Position numbers and translations under genes: made by a program
In this document: piece by piece, positions 43,912-54,984 of the stretch
Layout: the number at the start of each line of letters is the position of its first letter
Numbering within the stretch: the stretch's first letter is position 1
Assembly: GCA_951640195.1 (NCBI GenBank)
Contig: OX621173.1
Span: 103,780 to 167,779, forward strand
Direction: 5' to 3'
From: Porpolomopsis calyptriformis
Lineage: Eukaryota > Basidiomycota > Agaricomycetes > Agaricales > Hygrophoraceae
Length of the DNA: 64,000 nucleotides
Notes under the pieces: model-generated
The model's database searches: none
What the model was told of the DNA's origin: nothing
What the model saw: only the letters and a program-made list of their open reading frames with translations

Positions 43912-44477
43912 ATGCCACAGTTTGACAGGGTGAACCTGAACGGTCCTCTACTACGACCATCTCCAGCAGTCTTCTTCATGACTGTGTCCGCGTCGCCTCA
44001 CTTGGCCACTAGATCTCAATCTCAGAGGGTTACGACCTCAGACCAGATGGAGGGTGAGGGAAACCCCATGGGACCAGGATCTGCGGGGAATCAAAGTCAC
44101 GCTGCCCAACATCACCAGGTGAGCTTGCTCTTTTCCTTTTTTTCAGGTTGACAGAGGGGACGTGTTAGGCGAATGAGATGAACATCCCCAAAGCTGTCAG
44201 CCCGAGAAGAAGAAAGCAATGGAAGGCCAAATTTTTGTCGGATGAGGAAACTGAAGAAACACTACCGACCGTCTATGTCAATTCAAAGAACACGAAGATG
44301 ACAACCATAGCAGAGCCGTCGGTAAACACCCAGTCGACAACGGATGGCGATGGCAAGATAGCCGAAGAGATCCAGCAAACAATCCACTGTGGGATCGTCA
44401 CTGCGCCAACCCAGCCGGGGACTGATAATGACCCCATTGGACCACAGTCGACGGAGAGCCATGGGATTGATGGTTAG
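43912..44477 (+). CDS. Hypothetical protein, two exons
   Basis: Frame from MPQFDRVNLNGPLLRPSPAV to QSHAAQHHQ, a gt...ag intron near 44119-44172, then NEMNIPKAVSPRRRKQWKAK to ESHGIDG. The second exon is low in hydrophobic residues and looks disordered. It starts 116 bp from the F-box copy B start on the opposite strand. Not recognised. Confidence 0.35.
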
Positions 44478-45715
44478 GGGTCAGAGAGATCAAAACGATT
44501 TCAAACGGTTACGGCGAGAGGATGGAAATGCTGAGGTTGGGATCGAACGGTAAGGCTTTCATTAAAAAATCTGAATATCAGGCCCCTGTGTTGAATAATA
44601 TGGTTATCAAGATTCGGCACGCAATCTCTCGGATGCAGTAGAGAAGCATGGATGGTGACCCTTGCCATCCCTCCCGTCTGTAGATTCCACCTTGTTCTCC
44701 CTTAGCCAACTTCCTCTTTACCTTCTTCTCAGGGTGGCCCTCGTACCCATTCTCACTCCCGCACTCTCTTTTCCTACATTTCATCTGCTCACGCACGTCG
44801 GATATTCCCTATGAATTGAATTTTCATTATGACCTTTTGTGTTGGTATCCAGATGACCACTCACCAAGGTGCAAACCATTCACCGCTTCTCCAACATCAT
44901 CAAGGATGGCAGTCACGCTCCATTACAAAGTGAGAAATAAGTGATTCTGAGTCGTCTGAAGAAGCACAAAGATGTCTTTCAGCCGTACTTTAATCTTATG
45001 TTGCTATACTAGGTGTACCCGAGGCCCTTTACCTTGGCATGTCGTAGATTGACGGCATTTAAAGTTTTCTTAGCAGGCAAGTATTGCGTTCCATAATACA
45101 GGCTATCGATAAGGTTGAAGACATTAGCAAACCTTTGCCAAAATGAGACTGTTGGAAGGAAGGGAAGGGAAATCAATGAAAAACAGTAACTAAATCACTC
45201 AATCACCCCCTCACATCTTTTCAGTGATGAAAATTTCTAGTTACTGAAAAACAATACCACAGAGTAGGTTTGTAGGTGCGGATCATTAGCAAATTGGAAA
45301 ACTTACATTTAGCTAAGGCGGCAGCTGACTAGTCTACATTAAATTGACTTCACCATGCCCAAAGTACATCTAATCATTGCATGATCACCACGAATCAGTG
45401 CCAGTTGATCTGTTTATCAGTAAATTTCAGTTACGAATGCTGTAATACAATGAGAAAGTCGCTACTATTCAAACGAGAAAAAGAGACCTTCGGTGATAAA
45501 ATTTCATCGATTTTAGTTCCAATGGAGATGACCTCAACATCTCACTTGATTTTATGGTTCATCCTTCTTTTATAATTACACTCACGATTGTCCAAACTGC
45601 CTCTTTTGAAGTGCGCAGCCAAGCATAAGTTATGCTGGGCTCGATTTGAACACCTACCAAATATAGGATTAACAAACATTCACAAGTTCCGAAAGCACTA
45701 CCGAATCCGAATCCA
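44478..45715. other. Intergenic with a fragment of TET/JBP 3' flank
   Basis: No gene seen. Holds the second copy of the 30030-30120 repeat at 45013-45095. The rest is AT-rich and unique in this window. Confidence 0.5.
45013..45095. repeat. Direct repeat, copy 2 (pair with 30030-30120)
   Basis: Same orientation as copy 1, about 15 kb away. No TET/JBP coding sequence is next to it, so it may be the 3' flank of a lost second gene, or a boundary repeat of a mobile block. Confidence 0.8.
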
Positions 45716-47150
45716 ATGGCAGATCTCGATTTTATTCTCAACGATACCCATAGATGGCAGGATGGCATCTCAGAGGTTCAACCAAGCAGCTGGCTGTGTC
45801 TATTTGAATTGGAGAATTCAAAGAACTACCTGTTCAAACTGATGGGTTCCGACACAAAGATACGCTGGAAGTATTTTCCATTGGAATTCATTGCCTTTAA
45901 TATCATCACGAATCAGTCTCGCCACTTTTCCTTGCCATTCATGCTGTGCCAACAGGTTGCGTTTCTTGATCTTCAATATTGGGCTAGCCTGGTTTCTGGA
46001 GATAAATCGATGTCGCGCTATTTAGAGCTGCTAAGGGATGACCTCCTTGAAGAATTCTTCGCAATGGAACCCCCTTCCAGCTTTAATGAACAACCTTGGA
46101 GTACCCGGCCTTGGGCCGTTCGAACGATGCACTCCTTTGGCCACTCAAAGCCTGACCGTGACGCTTATCTCACCACATGCAGAGAACAGGGCTGGGAGAG
46201 TTATATGCATGGCGACCCATTGGAATATCGTACGTGATGAATCGCTCCCAAAGTCCTGATGGTTTATACTACGTTCTATAATAGGATGGACAGATATTTT
46301 CAACAAATATAAAAAACAAAATACCTGGATGAATTCGGGTCATCGTATTATAGACAGCCTTGCAAGCGCACTGAACAAAGCGAGGGAACATATCTCTGTG
46401 GGCCCTTCAAACGTTTTACTCTCTGCAGCCGACCTTCTCGACAAAGGCGACACCTGTTTGGCACAACAAGCTGGTGTGTGAATGGGATCCATCGCTCTCA
46501 TGCTACATCAGATATCCTGACTAAACGATCAGCCACAGTCAAGATCCCTGAGTTCGATATAAGTATCGACCCAACACATGTGGATAAATCACCATTGGAT
46601 GTCGCATTGGCACATTCTACCTCAAAAGCTGGTACGTGAATGGGATCTATGGGTCTCATGCCACACCAGATATCAAATATCTAGACTGATGATGATGATC
46701 AGCCACAGAGGAGATTTCTTCTTCATTCGCAGGCGAAATCGAACAGAGGCTTAGGGCTCCATTGCCAACATGCATCGTGCAGCCAAACAAGTTAGTTCAT
46801 TCAGCCGCTCGATAACTTAGCATCCTTTGACTACTGTATAGCAGACAATCATCTACACGTGTGGCCGTGGTACGAACCTCAGAACCTCCAAGTAGGCAGG
46901 CTACTCAACGTGAATTTATTTATTGCGTATTGATTTATTAACTTATTCTTATTCTTATTTCTCTCCCACTTCAACAGCACAGGTTGAACGAGGGAAAAAC
47001 TACAAACAAAACAAGTGGAAGCGGAATAAAAAGAAGAAAATGAAGGCAGCTCTATTACGAGAGACAGAGGCTGAGTTAGCTGCGCGCAACCCACCCAGCC
47101 AACCGACGCGACCCAACCATTCAACCACACGGGTGAACCGAGGGAGATAA
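45716..47150 (+). CDS. Unrecognised-domain family, member A (multi-exon)
   Basis: Exon 1 (45716-46226) starts MADLDFILNDTHRW and holds a domain of about 160 residues: VAFLDLQYWASLV, RYLELLRDDLLEEFF, PWAVRTMHSFGHSKPDRDAY, CREQGWESYMHGDPLEYR. Two paralogues follow (47481-50160 and 50810-51798). Exon 2 continues WTDIFNKYKKQNTW; later exons are short (VKIPEFDISIDPTHVDKSPL, EEISSSFAGEIEQRLRAP). The last is a basic tail (KNYKQNKWKRNKKKKMKAAL) ending at 47150. Introns of 50-70 bp with clean borders. The family is not known to me. The basic tail suggests nuclear location; its partner with a JmjC domain suggests chromatin work. Confidence 0.6.
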
Positions 47151-47368
47151 TAGCTTCAAGGGTGTAGCGCATCTGCTGGGCCAAACACTAACCGCAAGTA
47201 CAACGTGGGGCTCTATCTCCCTAAGGGATAGGGAGTCCAGAAGCTGCCACCTTTCTGTATATGTAAATAAAGCAGATTGTGTTCAGCATATCTACTAGGT
47301 TACATGAGGTTGTAATTGGTTTCATCGCAGGCAAGGTAATGTATGTATTCATGTATGTTTTTTTTTTT

Positions 47369-47376
47369 TCACGTGA
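47369..47376. promoter_or_regulatory. TCACGTGA octamer between convergent genes
   Basis: Fourth octamer of this kind, next to a run of T. It lies between two 3' ends, so a promoter role is less likely here than for the others. Confidence 0.2.
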
Positions 47377-47480
47377 GACATGAGCATCAAAGTCCAACTC
47401 AATTGTATCGATTGTAAAACTGTAACAAAGTACAGGCATATGATAGCAGCACATCAATAGATAATGAATAGAAACTGTCC

Positions 47481-50160
47481 CTATGGCGGTGGAAGAAAAA
47501 GTTCGGTGGATAAACATTTTTCTTCACTGAGCGCCATCCAATGCTCTCCACTGACGAGTACTTCTGACTCCATAGCTGTCAGGCTGATTCCTGCCCTTTC
47601 TAGTATCGCCTTGATCTGTTTCTGGGCCTCGTTGATTTCTCCTTCTTCCTCCTGAAAAAGGACATCCCACTCGGTCATCGGAAGGTCTGGCCTTTTCTGC
47701 TCACCCGGCAAAAGGTACTCATTCGATTTGAGAATCATTCTGGCCAGCGCCAAGAATGGCCGTCGATATATTTCTGGAAAGCTAGCTTTTAAACAAAAAT
47801 GAGGGGATATCATTCATTCACATGCTCACTTCGACTTTTGGCGACATGTGGAAGCGCTAAAACCATGCGAGAAAGCAACCTTGAGACGTGGTGATTTGCA
47901 TTTGTTGAAAAATGACCATGCATATGGTCGAAGTCCCGCGATTGTTCAGTGAGGTGAAGCGTCTCATAGGTATAAAAGTGACCTCCCGAACAATAGCTTG
48001 GCGTGGGGGTGTATACGGCATGCCAAATGCCAGGAGGCATAATTCTGACACATAGAATCAATATATGAGCATGAGTAATCAATTTTTAGAGCGTTAATAA
48101 TATAAAAACTTACAGAATCTCCCCTGCAGAAAGAAACGTCGTGAAAATCTGAGCATGTTGATTCAGTTGGTGTAGTTGACTGAAGCAAATATCCTTGTGC
48201 AGGCTGCGCAACTTGTTCCGGGAGTTGTGACTTTTTGTGTATCTAGGTCGAATAATGGCCCAAATTTTTATCCCAGCGTGCGCATAGATCCAGGTACACA
48301 AGCCGTTAGCATCCTTGTGGGGGAATGTTACGAAGCCAGCATGCGTCAGCAGGTTCCACTGCATCATTTGCCAGGTGCACATCCGAATAACCTGTGGCCC
48401 TGGAAGGACTAGTTCTTGTCGAGTATTCGGCATCTTGTGATGCTTCGACTTGTCCTTTGGAGGGTGCTTCCAAAACTTCGCGAATGATTCATGTTTTGTG
48501 AGCTGGAATGCGAGTGCTTCGTCACTTATTCGACTGTTAAGGTTACTTGTTGAAATAAGCCAATGTACAAGCTCTCAGCACTCTTACCATATAATAGAGG
48601 GGGCGGCATTTCTCAGTGAAGGGGCATCCAGGATATTTCCACAGATGTCTACATCCTCAGATGCCTCGATAAACTCCCCCAGGGAAGAGTGGCTGTGGAT
48701 GATGCCATCTGACTCCTTCTTGGACCTACCGACTGCACGCAATCTTGCGTCTATACAATATTAAACCACAGTAATCGTAGAGATGGATTTTACGTACCAT
48801 GCCACTGAACTGGCTGGCTTAATGGACCCCTTGCTGCCTCGATCTCCTCCTTACAAAACGTCTCCGGACCTTCAAGATGTTGACCCTGTAATATAATGCA
48901 TCGCTGATTAGCGAGATGGAGTCGCACGGCTTCATCGATGGCATGAAGTGGTTGGGAAGGTTCTCTTGGTGGGATAACGACATAGTTAGTTTCATCCAAG
49001 TCCCAGTTGTTTATCGAATGGGTTGCAGATGAACCATCAGGTGATTTGGCAAGCACCTCAACTAATTTAGCGTCCTTAACAAAGCTTCAGTTAGCTGATC
49101 AAGAACGAGCACAAAATGATGGACGGACTGCATTTTGATGGCCCGGAACGTGAACCCATGGAAGTACGGTTTGCGACCCATTGGCCCATTGAATCGAGGA
49201 TGCGTCCTGGGGAAAGTTCACTCCCCTCAACGAAGTAAAGTAGTCGTGCTTATTCTGGGTGAGGGGTGCTGATGTTATGCGTTATCTTCTTCTTCATAAG
49301 GATGATGCGATGCGAATAACTTCACATACCAGATATCGTAGCTGGTTGATGTTTTTTTCGACTCGTGGGTTCTTCATCATCGGACAAAGATCGTTTTTGG
49401 GGAAGACTAGCGGCGCTCACTCCTTGGCCCAGTTCATTGGGATGGTTGATGAATCCGATCGCAATAAGATATTGCAGCGAGTCAGATTTCTCTTGAGCGG
49501 CATCGCTTGAAGTGCCAGCCGTCGCTGGAGAGTCTGACCAAGTGTCGGTCGCAAGCATCTCGTTCCCAAATGACACGACCCTGGATATGTGACTCTTCCA
49601 ATCTTCAGTGAGCGATTTAATATCAGCTGTTGCACCCAATATTGATAAGATTACTCACCATATTGAGTCGGATCGTCATCTTCATAAGGCAGACGGTTCT
49701 CGTTTTTGCAACGATCGGCATAGAGTTGGCGACCTGTTTGAGAGTGTCCAAATGAATGGTAGACTCTGACGGCCCATTGCTTCACCGTCTTCAATCGCAA
49801 TGATGCTTGAGTGAGCAGTTTACGATCCTCAAACCACAACTCATGCTGCACGGCCAAACAGAGGTTCTGGAGGTACTGTTTGATTCGTCCTGCATGTCGT
49901 ACCTGGTTCTCTGCTTCAAGGCAGCTGTGGCGATGACTCAGGTCAAGGAAAGCAAGGATAGAGCGGTAATGGATGTGTATTTCGCGAGATCGCAGTGAGT
50001 TGTTGTGGTAGAAAAAGAGCTTGAATGTTGTTTGGGTTGATAATTCTGAGAAGCGCCAGAAATTGGACGGTTTATTCAAGAGGGTGGATGTCTTGGCTGG
50101 CCATAAAGCCTCATCATCAAATAGCTCTCCTTCTTTGTTGGCTATCGGTTGGGTGGCCAT
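47481..50160 (-). CDS. JmjC-domain 2OG/Fe(II) oxygenase with unrecognised N-terminal domain (member B)
   Basis: JmjC enzymes demethylate histone lysines or hydroxylate proteins. Exon 1 starts MATQPIANKEGELFDDEALW at 50160 and holds the family domain (SILAFLDLSHRH, QWAVRVYHSFGHSQTGRQLY, DDDPTQYG). After an intron (gtgagt...caacag) comes a disordered part with KRSLSDDEEPTSRKKHQPA. The JmjC part follows: TWQMMQWNLLTHAGFV, then FPHKDANGLCTWIYAHAGIK (HxD pair, 2OG Lys) and, across introns, IMPPGIWHAVYTPTPSYCSG with the distal His and GGHFYTYETLHL. A helical C-terminal part ends at 47481. All iron ligands are present. Exon borders between 49320 and 48440 are approximate. Convergent with member A. 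Confidence 0.75.
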
Positions 50161-50809
50161 GATAATGAACGTATGTGTGGGGGTCACGTGGGTATTTATT
50201 CGATTAAAGAGTTTGAAAGCTACAAAGACGATATGATTCTATCCAGGACTTGGATTAGATCATGTGCTATAAATGAATGCCATATTCTCAAGTTTGAGGG
50301 TGACAAAGAAGCCCTGACGTTTTCTTTGCCATTTGATTCATTCCACTACTCCTTCATCTGGTTGAAGGAGTTATAAATATTACGGTGAAAACCATCATCC
50401 TCATTATAATTTATTGAAGTGAAGGATACAGATTGTGGAGGTGTGAGGTATACCGCTGAGGAAAGGTGGCTACAATGATCTGTAAGTCCCATGGTAACTT
50501 GCAGCTGCTGTTCGCATGTAAAAAAACAAAAAACATCAAGAAACTTTCATTATCATCTTCGTCTTCATCTTCGTCTTCATCTTCCTTTCGAATCGTGGAG
50601 GAATGGTAACACTGTTATCGGAGAATTGAGGCTGCCCCCCCTCTATCTCAGCTTGGATCTTGGATCAGTATCAGCTTGGTAAATTCATCTGAATGAAATG
50701 CACCATGGGATCCCACTGGCTGATCATTATCAGCTGAAAGATTCATTGCTAGCTGTGAAATACTAAATGATCACAATGAGTGAATGTGAACCATGTGTGT
50801 CTTACAGAC
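50161..50809. other. Intergenic; octamer-like site and CTTCGT repeat
   Basis: tcacgtgg at 50184-50191, 24 bp upstream of the JmjC-protein ATG, resembles the TCACGTGA sites. A short (catcttcgtctt)n repeat lies at 50554-50585. No gene is seen. Confidence 0.5.
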
Positions 50810-51798
50810 CTACCCAAGATCAGCCTCATGGGTAGGTGATGATGTATTTACACCGTATCCATGGGAATCTGGGTTGATATTCTTCTCCTGAACATCGTTA
50901 GCCCACTGTTGGGCTGTATTTTCATTGATGCCAGTAGCAAAGAGAAGCATATAGCATTAGAGCATCCCTAAGCCAAGATGTTGATTTCATTTACTCTCAC
51001 CGTTAACTCCAAGGAACAAAGCAAGCGCACAGGTCACAGAGTGCCCTCTGTCAAACCGGGGAGGTTTCGTGTGTGATTCTAGCTGCTGGAGACATAGCTG
51101 GAACCCCCTGCTTAGCCAGTTTGTATGGGTTTCGAATAAAGTATGCCATTCTATGTAGTTTGAATTGGAAAGTATGATGAGATAAGGGAAGCTTGTGTAT
51201 GCAGAAGCTGCCTCTTACGGTATAAGGTTGGGTCTTCATGGGTGTATGGAGTCCACCCATTTGCCTTGCATTTCTGAAGGTACTCCCGTCTGCCGAAGAA
51301 AGAGTGGCCAAAAAAGTGATTCATTCTAACTGCCCACGGTATTGTCGTTTTAGGTTGGAAGCTAGAGCCAAAGCTGCCATGGTTTTGTGATAACTCAACC
51401 CAGAGATCAGACCTGAGCCTTTCCAGGTAACGTGTGATACGATTTGCACTGGGATGAGGGTTAGCAACATTCACCCAGTATTCAAGGTCAAGAAGAGCGA
51501 TCTGAAGTGTGGTCGATAGAGGGAGAGTGTAGTGTCGATGTTTGTTTCTGCTTTTGCAAAAAGCATGTAAAATGATCTGCTTTTGCTGGTTCAATTTGAG
51601 GGTCAAGTCAGGTTGTGTGAAAGGGTGGCTGATTTCCTCAAAGAGCCAGATGGTGTCGCTTGGTGGAACAGGAGAGCGATCGTTCGACCACCGATTATTA
51701 TCTGCATCCAAGCATCGAGAAGAACACATCATTTGGTTCCAAGGGTAGTTACATTTGGGGGTGGGTGGATAACTGCATGAAAACAAGATAATCAGCAT
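50810..51798 (-). CDS. Unrecognised-domain family, member C
   Basis: Exon 1 carries the same domain as members A and B: NRWSNDRSPVPPSDTIWLFE, LQIALLDLEYWVNV, RITRYLERLRSDLWVELSQN, PWAVRMNHFFGHSFFGRREY, CKANGWTPYTHEDPTLYR. The splice after DPTLY falls at the same codon position as in member A and leads to WHTLFETHTNWLSRGFQLCL, matching A's second exon. A further short exon AQQWANDVQEKNINPDSHGY ends at 50810. The start is uncertain: the ATG at 51798 gives a hydrophobic lead that may be intron, and an ATG at about 51727 is possible. No JmjC part is attached. Shorter than B, so probably a stand-alone domain. Confidence 0.55.
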
Positions 51799-52266
51799 AA
51801 AATTTATCTAGATGTGGTGAAAAAATAAGCATTCATTCAATCGCATGCGTATAGCCATTGTGGTGCTGGAAGTAGTTTCGTGTGTGAGTCACAGCTCTTG
51901 ATCACTACTTAGGCTCCTCACACATCACTTCATAGCACATCACTTCATAAGTACATAACAGCTAGTTGATATTCACGCATACACAGACAAGATAGCTGGG
52001 AGTTAATCAATACAGTATCAAAGCAACTTGATATGTTATGTGTGACATCACATTTGCATACCAAAATGGGATGGGAGTGGCGCATGTGAACTTGCTAATT
52101 TACACCTGCACACAGCTCAACATGTCTACACAGGTTTAGCACAAATCGTATGTAGTAGACTTATATAGTAACTAGCTTGGAATGCAGCAATACAAGTTGA
52201 TTAATATTTGTGGAAAGTTTGATGCGACATGCATGCAGCGTAATAGATGCTAATTCAGTAATTTTA
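51799..52266. other. Intergenic, no gene seen
   Basis: AT-rich spacer between member C and the sirtuin 3' end. No recognisable feature. Confidence 0.5.
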
Positions 52267-53417
52267 TCAAGACCATAACCTCCATGATGGTCTGTAGTTA
52301 AGCTTTCTGTCTCCATAGAGAACCTGAACCTGAGTGTGGTTGCTTTCGAGCATTTCACCTGACGCAATCATCTCCTCCATCCTTTTCAATGCCAACCATG
52401 CAAACTCTTCACAGTCCATGTCTATCCAAGCGTCGAATATACCAGCCCACGTAGCTGTGTTTGTAAAGGTATTATTGAGATATATAACTTGAGGCGATGC
52501 TTGTAAACTGGATTTGGGGGAATTTTTTGCTAAGATTCTAGCGGACTGCTTGATAAAGTCAGTAGTACCCTTCACTTTCAAGCTAGTGCCAACCACAAGG
52601 AGAAGATCTAGTTGGCGACTGGGGGTGGTAGTTAACCCAAGATCATTTTGCTGCACGTTTGCTATTTCTTCTCCTCGAGGATGTGGTTCTCCGTAAAGAA
52701 TGATATTGGGTCGGAGTCGAGGCACAGTCGTTCTGCGTTTGCCCTGCTCTACCCTCTTTTCCATATTGATTTGACATTCAGTGCATTCTGGTAGTTGGCC
52801 CTCTTTCAAAGAGGGGTAGTATGGTTCGAGGATAAAAATGGAGGAGCAGCCAGGGCATCGTAGTTCCTCTAGGGATCCATGCAATGGAATGCATCGGGCT
52901 GGTCCATCACTGGGGTGAATTTCTGAGGACATATGTAACCCAGCCTTGAGCTCCAAACCATCGATATTTTGAGTGTAAACACGGAGTAACACTCCTTGGA
53001 GGTCTAGAGCACGAAGGAAATGGTGGAAGGCAGTGGGTTGTGCGATCGCCGCTTTCTCAGCAAGGGTGGCAATGAGCTGACAATGCAGTGATTGTTGCTT
53101 TTGGGTCTAGAACATTAACTTGGTCAACTAATCCTCACTTGAACATATATTTCTCACTACGAGGGATGAGCTAGTAAGCAGATCAGTCAGGTTGACTCCG
53201 GTAAATCCAGATAGTGCGTTGCCAGTATATAAGCCGTCTGGTCCTCTAAAACATGGAATACCTGCAGCCACGGATATTCCTGCTCCTAGAGAGTAGGTAA
53301 GTATTTGAATGAAACATGATGATGGGTCGATTTACCACAGAGCACGACGATTCTCTTTGCTTTCAGTATTCCATCCATTAGATCTGTTGCACTTTGTTTT
53401 ATAGTGGAGGGGAACAT
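52267..53417 (-). CDS. Sirtuin (Sir2 family NAD-dependent protein deacylase)
   Basis: Sirtuins remove acyl groups from lysines, using NAD+. From MFPSTIKQSATDLMDG, exon 1 ends at VVLC and splices (gtaaat...ctctag) to GAGISVAAGIPCFRGPDGLY, the NAD-binding signature. After an intron near 53160-53107, QKQQSLHCQLIATLAEKAAI leads to YTQNIDGLELKAG, CIPLHGSLEELRCPGC and CTEC (zinc CxxC...CxxC), RLRPNIILYGEPHPRGEEI and LLLVVGTSLKVKGTTDFIK. The catalytic His is in LHGS. All signature motifs are present. The protein is about 340 residues; the tail after WLALKRMEEM is unremarkable. The ATG lies 73 bp below the stop of the BAH-PHD gene on the same strand; the frame is open above this ATG, so a longer protein is possible. 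Confidence 0.85.
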
Positions 53418-53489
53418 AATAGCTGAGTTTTTAGCAGTAACACGGTGAAGGATAGTAGGTATTAGATAAGCTAGAAGAATGGTAAGGTA

Positions 53490-54855
53490 TCAAATAAGCA
53501 AATCTGAGCTACACCGAGGGCAAGTATAGTATGTTTGGTCTGTAACGACTAATGGCTCATAAGAGTCTGTGTTATCTATGCCGAATTCTGCCTCAAGCCA
53601 GTTTTCCCAGTCAGTGTCTATCATATTTAACCGAGACTCCTCAATGAGGTGAGCAGCTATCCATCCAGAGGCTTGGACGACACTGCGTTCCTGTGAAGAA
53701 AGCAACTTTCTAGCCTTGTTCACGATCCTAATATTTCCGGCTGTAAAATAAGTGAGACCTCCCCTAGCTGTGGGTTGGAAAGCAACTTGAAGTATAATTT
53801 TTGGGGTGTCGGCAAACTTCTCTATAGCATAGAGATTGTTAAGATACTGCTGCTGGGTAATGTTGGCAGGGGTTCCTAGGCAAGTAAGATGGGACCATCT
53901 TTTGCAGGACCAGCAGTAGCGTTGTTCCTCTGTATCGGGGGACCAAAGTGAATAACAGTGAGTTGCGCCACATATTTCTGGCTCGCCCTACCACCCAATA
54001 GATTACTACAGGGTATATGTTTAGTTCAATGAATGCACCTTCAATGCCTGCCTATGCCCATCCCAGAAGTATCTAATAGAAATTTTAGTATAATAGATGG
54101 GTTGGTATTATCGTCAAGCTTACCGCATGTAATACGCGGTTACTGGAGGTTGATCTTCAATCTGATTTTTAATAATAACAATGTCGATTGTATCTACAGT
54201 TTAATTTTCAGTTCAGTTCAGTTCATTCTTTTATATCTGCTTCTCGATATAATAACCCTCACCTTCCAAGGCTTGCGCATCAATGATATCTGTAGAATCA
54301 GAGCCACACAGCTCTTGCTTTCCAAATGTGTGTATATACCTGTCAAGAGTAAGAAGAACATAGAGTGACAGGAGAAGGAGTAGGTTTTGAGATGCAACCT
54401 TTTAGTATCAGCCTTAACATCACTTCTCTCCAACAACTGCTTGGCTGTATACATCCATGAAACCTTAGCAAGATACTTGTTCTAAAGCACATTGTCAACA
54501 TTGGGTAGGGTAGCTTGAGCAGGTGTATCACCTTAGTAGTTTTTCTTATTTGTAGGATCAAACCTTTCCAGTAGTCGTCCATTATAATATTATTTTCTTC
54601 CTTTGCATGGAGGCCAAGGTGACGGATGAGGCAGCTGTGTTTGAGGGAAATAATCAAATGACTACTATTCAAGCATTATCGATAAACACTTACAAGTCAT
54701 TCTTAACGAATTTGCAAGGAGAGCCTATAAAGTTTTGATTCGGAACAAATAGAACAAGGCATAGGTGATATCTCACCATCATTTGGATTAGGAACCTCGA
54801 GGTATTCTACGACTTTTGCAGATTTCCATTGTTTTTCCTCGGTTGTAGGTGCCAT
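53490..54855 (-). CDS. BAH-PHD chromatin-reader protein
   Basis: Starts MAPTTEEKQWKSAKVVEYLE at 54855. Across five short introns the exons give a BAH-like domain: PNPNDGSPCKFVKNDLCLIR, DDYWKGLILQIRKTTKNKYL, AKVSWMYTAKQLLERSDV and FGKQELCGSDSTDIIDAQAL. Then a PHD-type finger reads CGATHCYSLWSPDTEEQRYC with WSCKRWSHLTCLG. The C-terminal part (QQQYLNNLYAIEKFADTPKI, SSQERSVVQASGWIAAHLIE) ends with YYTCPRCSSDLLI. BAH and PHD modules bind nucleosomes and modified histone tails. The BAH call is from pattern and order of the conserved W and GK-EL-SS-D blocks. Divergent from the large gene at 54985; same strand as the sirtuin just below. Confidence 0.65.
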
Positions 54856-54984
54856 AATAATAAATCTATGGACCAATGTTGATTATTCGTATTATATTCC
54901 CACAGCTATATATATGTCACGTGAATGTAGATACACTTTGTCTCGACTATTGCACAAACATAGCTCTCGATCTTAACCTCCAAT
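54856..54984. promoter_or_regulatory. Short bidirectional promoter with TCACGTGA
   Basis: Only 129 bp separate the ATGs of the BAH-PHD gene (minus) and the large gene (plus). The spacer holds tatatatatg and the octamer TCACGTGA at 54917-54924, almost in the middle. A shared promoter is the simplest reading. Confidence 0.5.

Noticed and set aside
47340..47376. Third LINE tail (T-run next to TCACGTGA at 47369)
   Set aside because: The order of T-run and octamer is opposite to the two true insertions, no duplication was found and the sequence beyond does not match the LINE 3' end.
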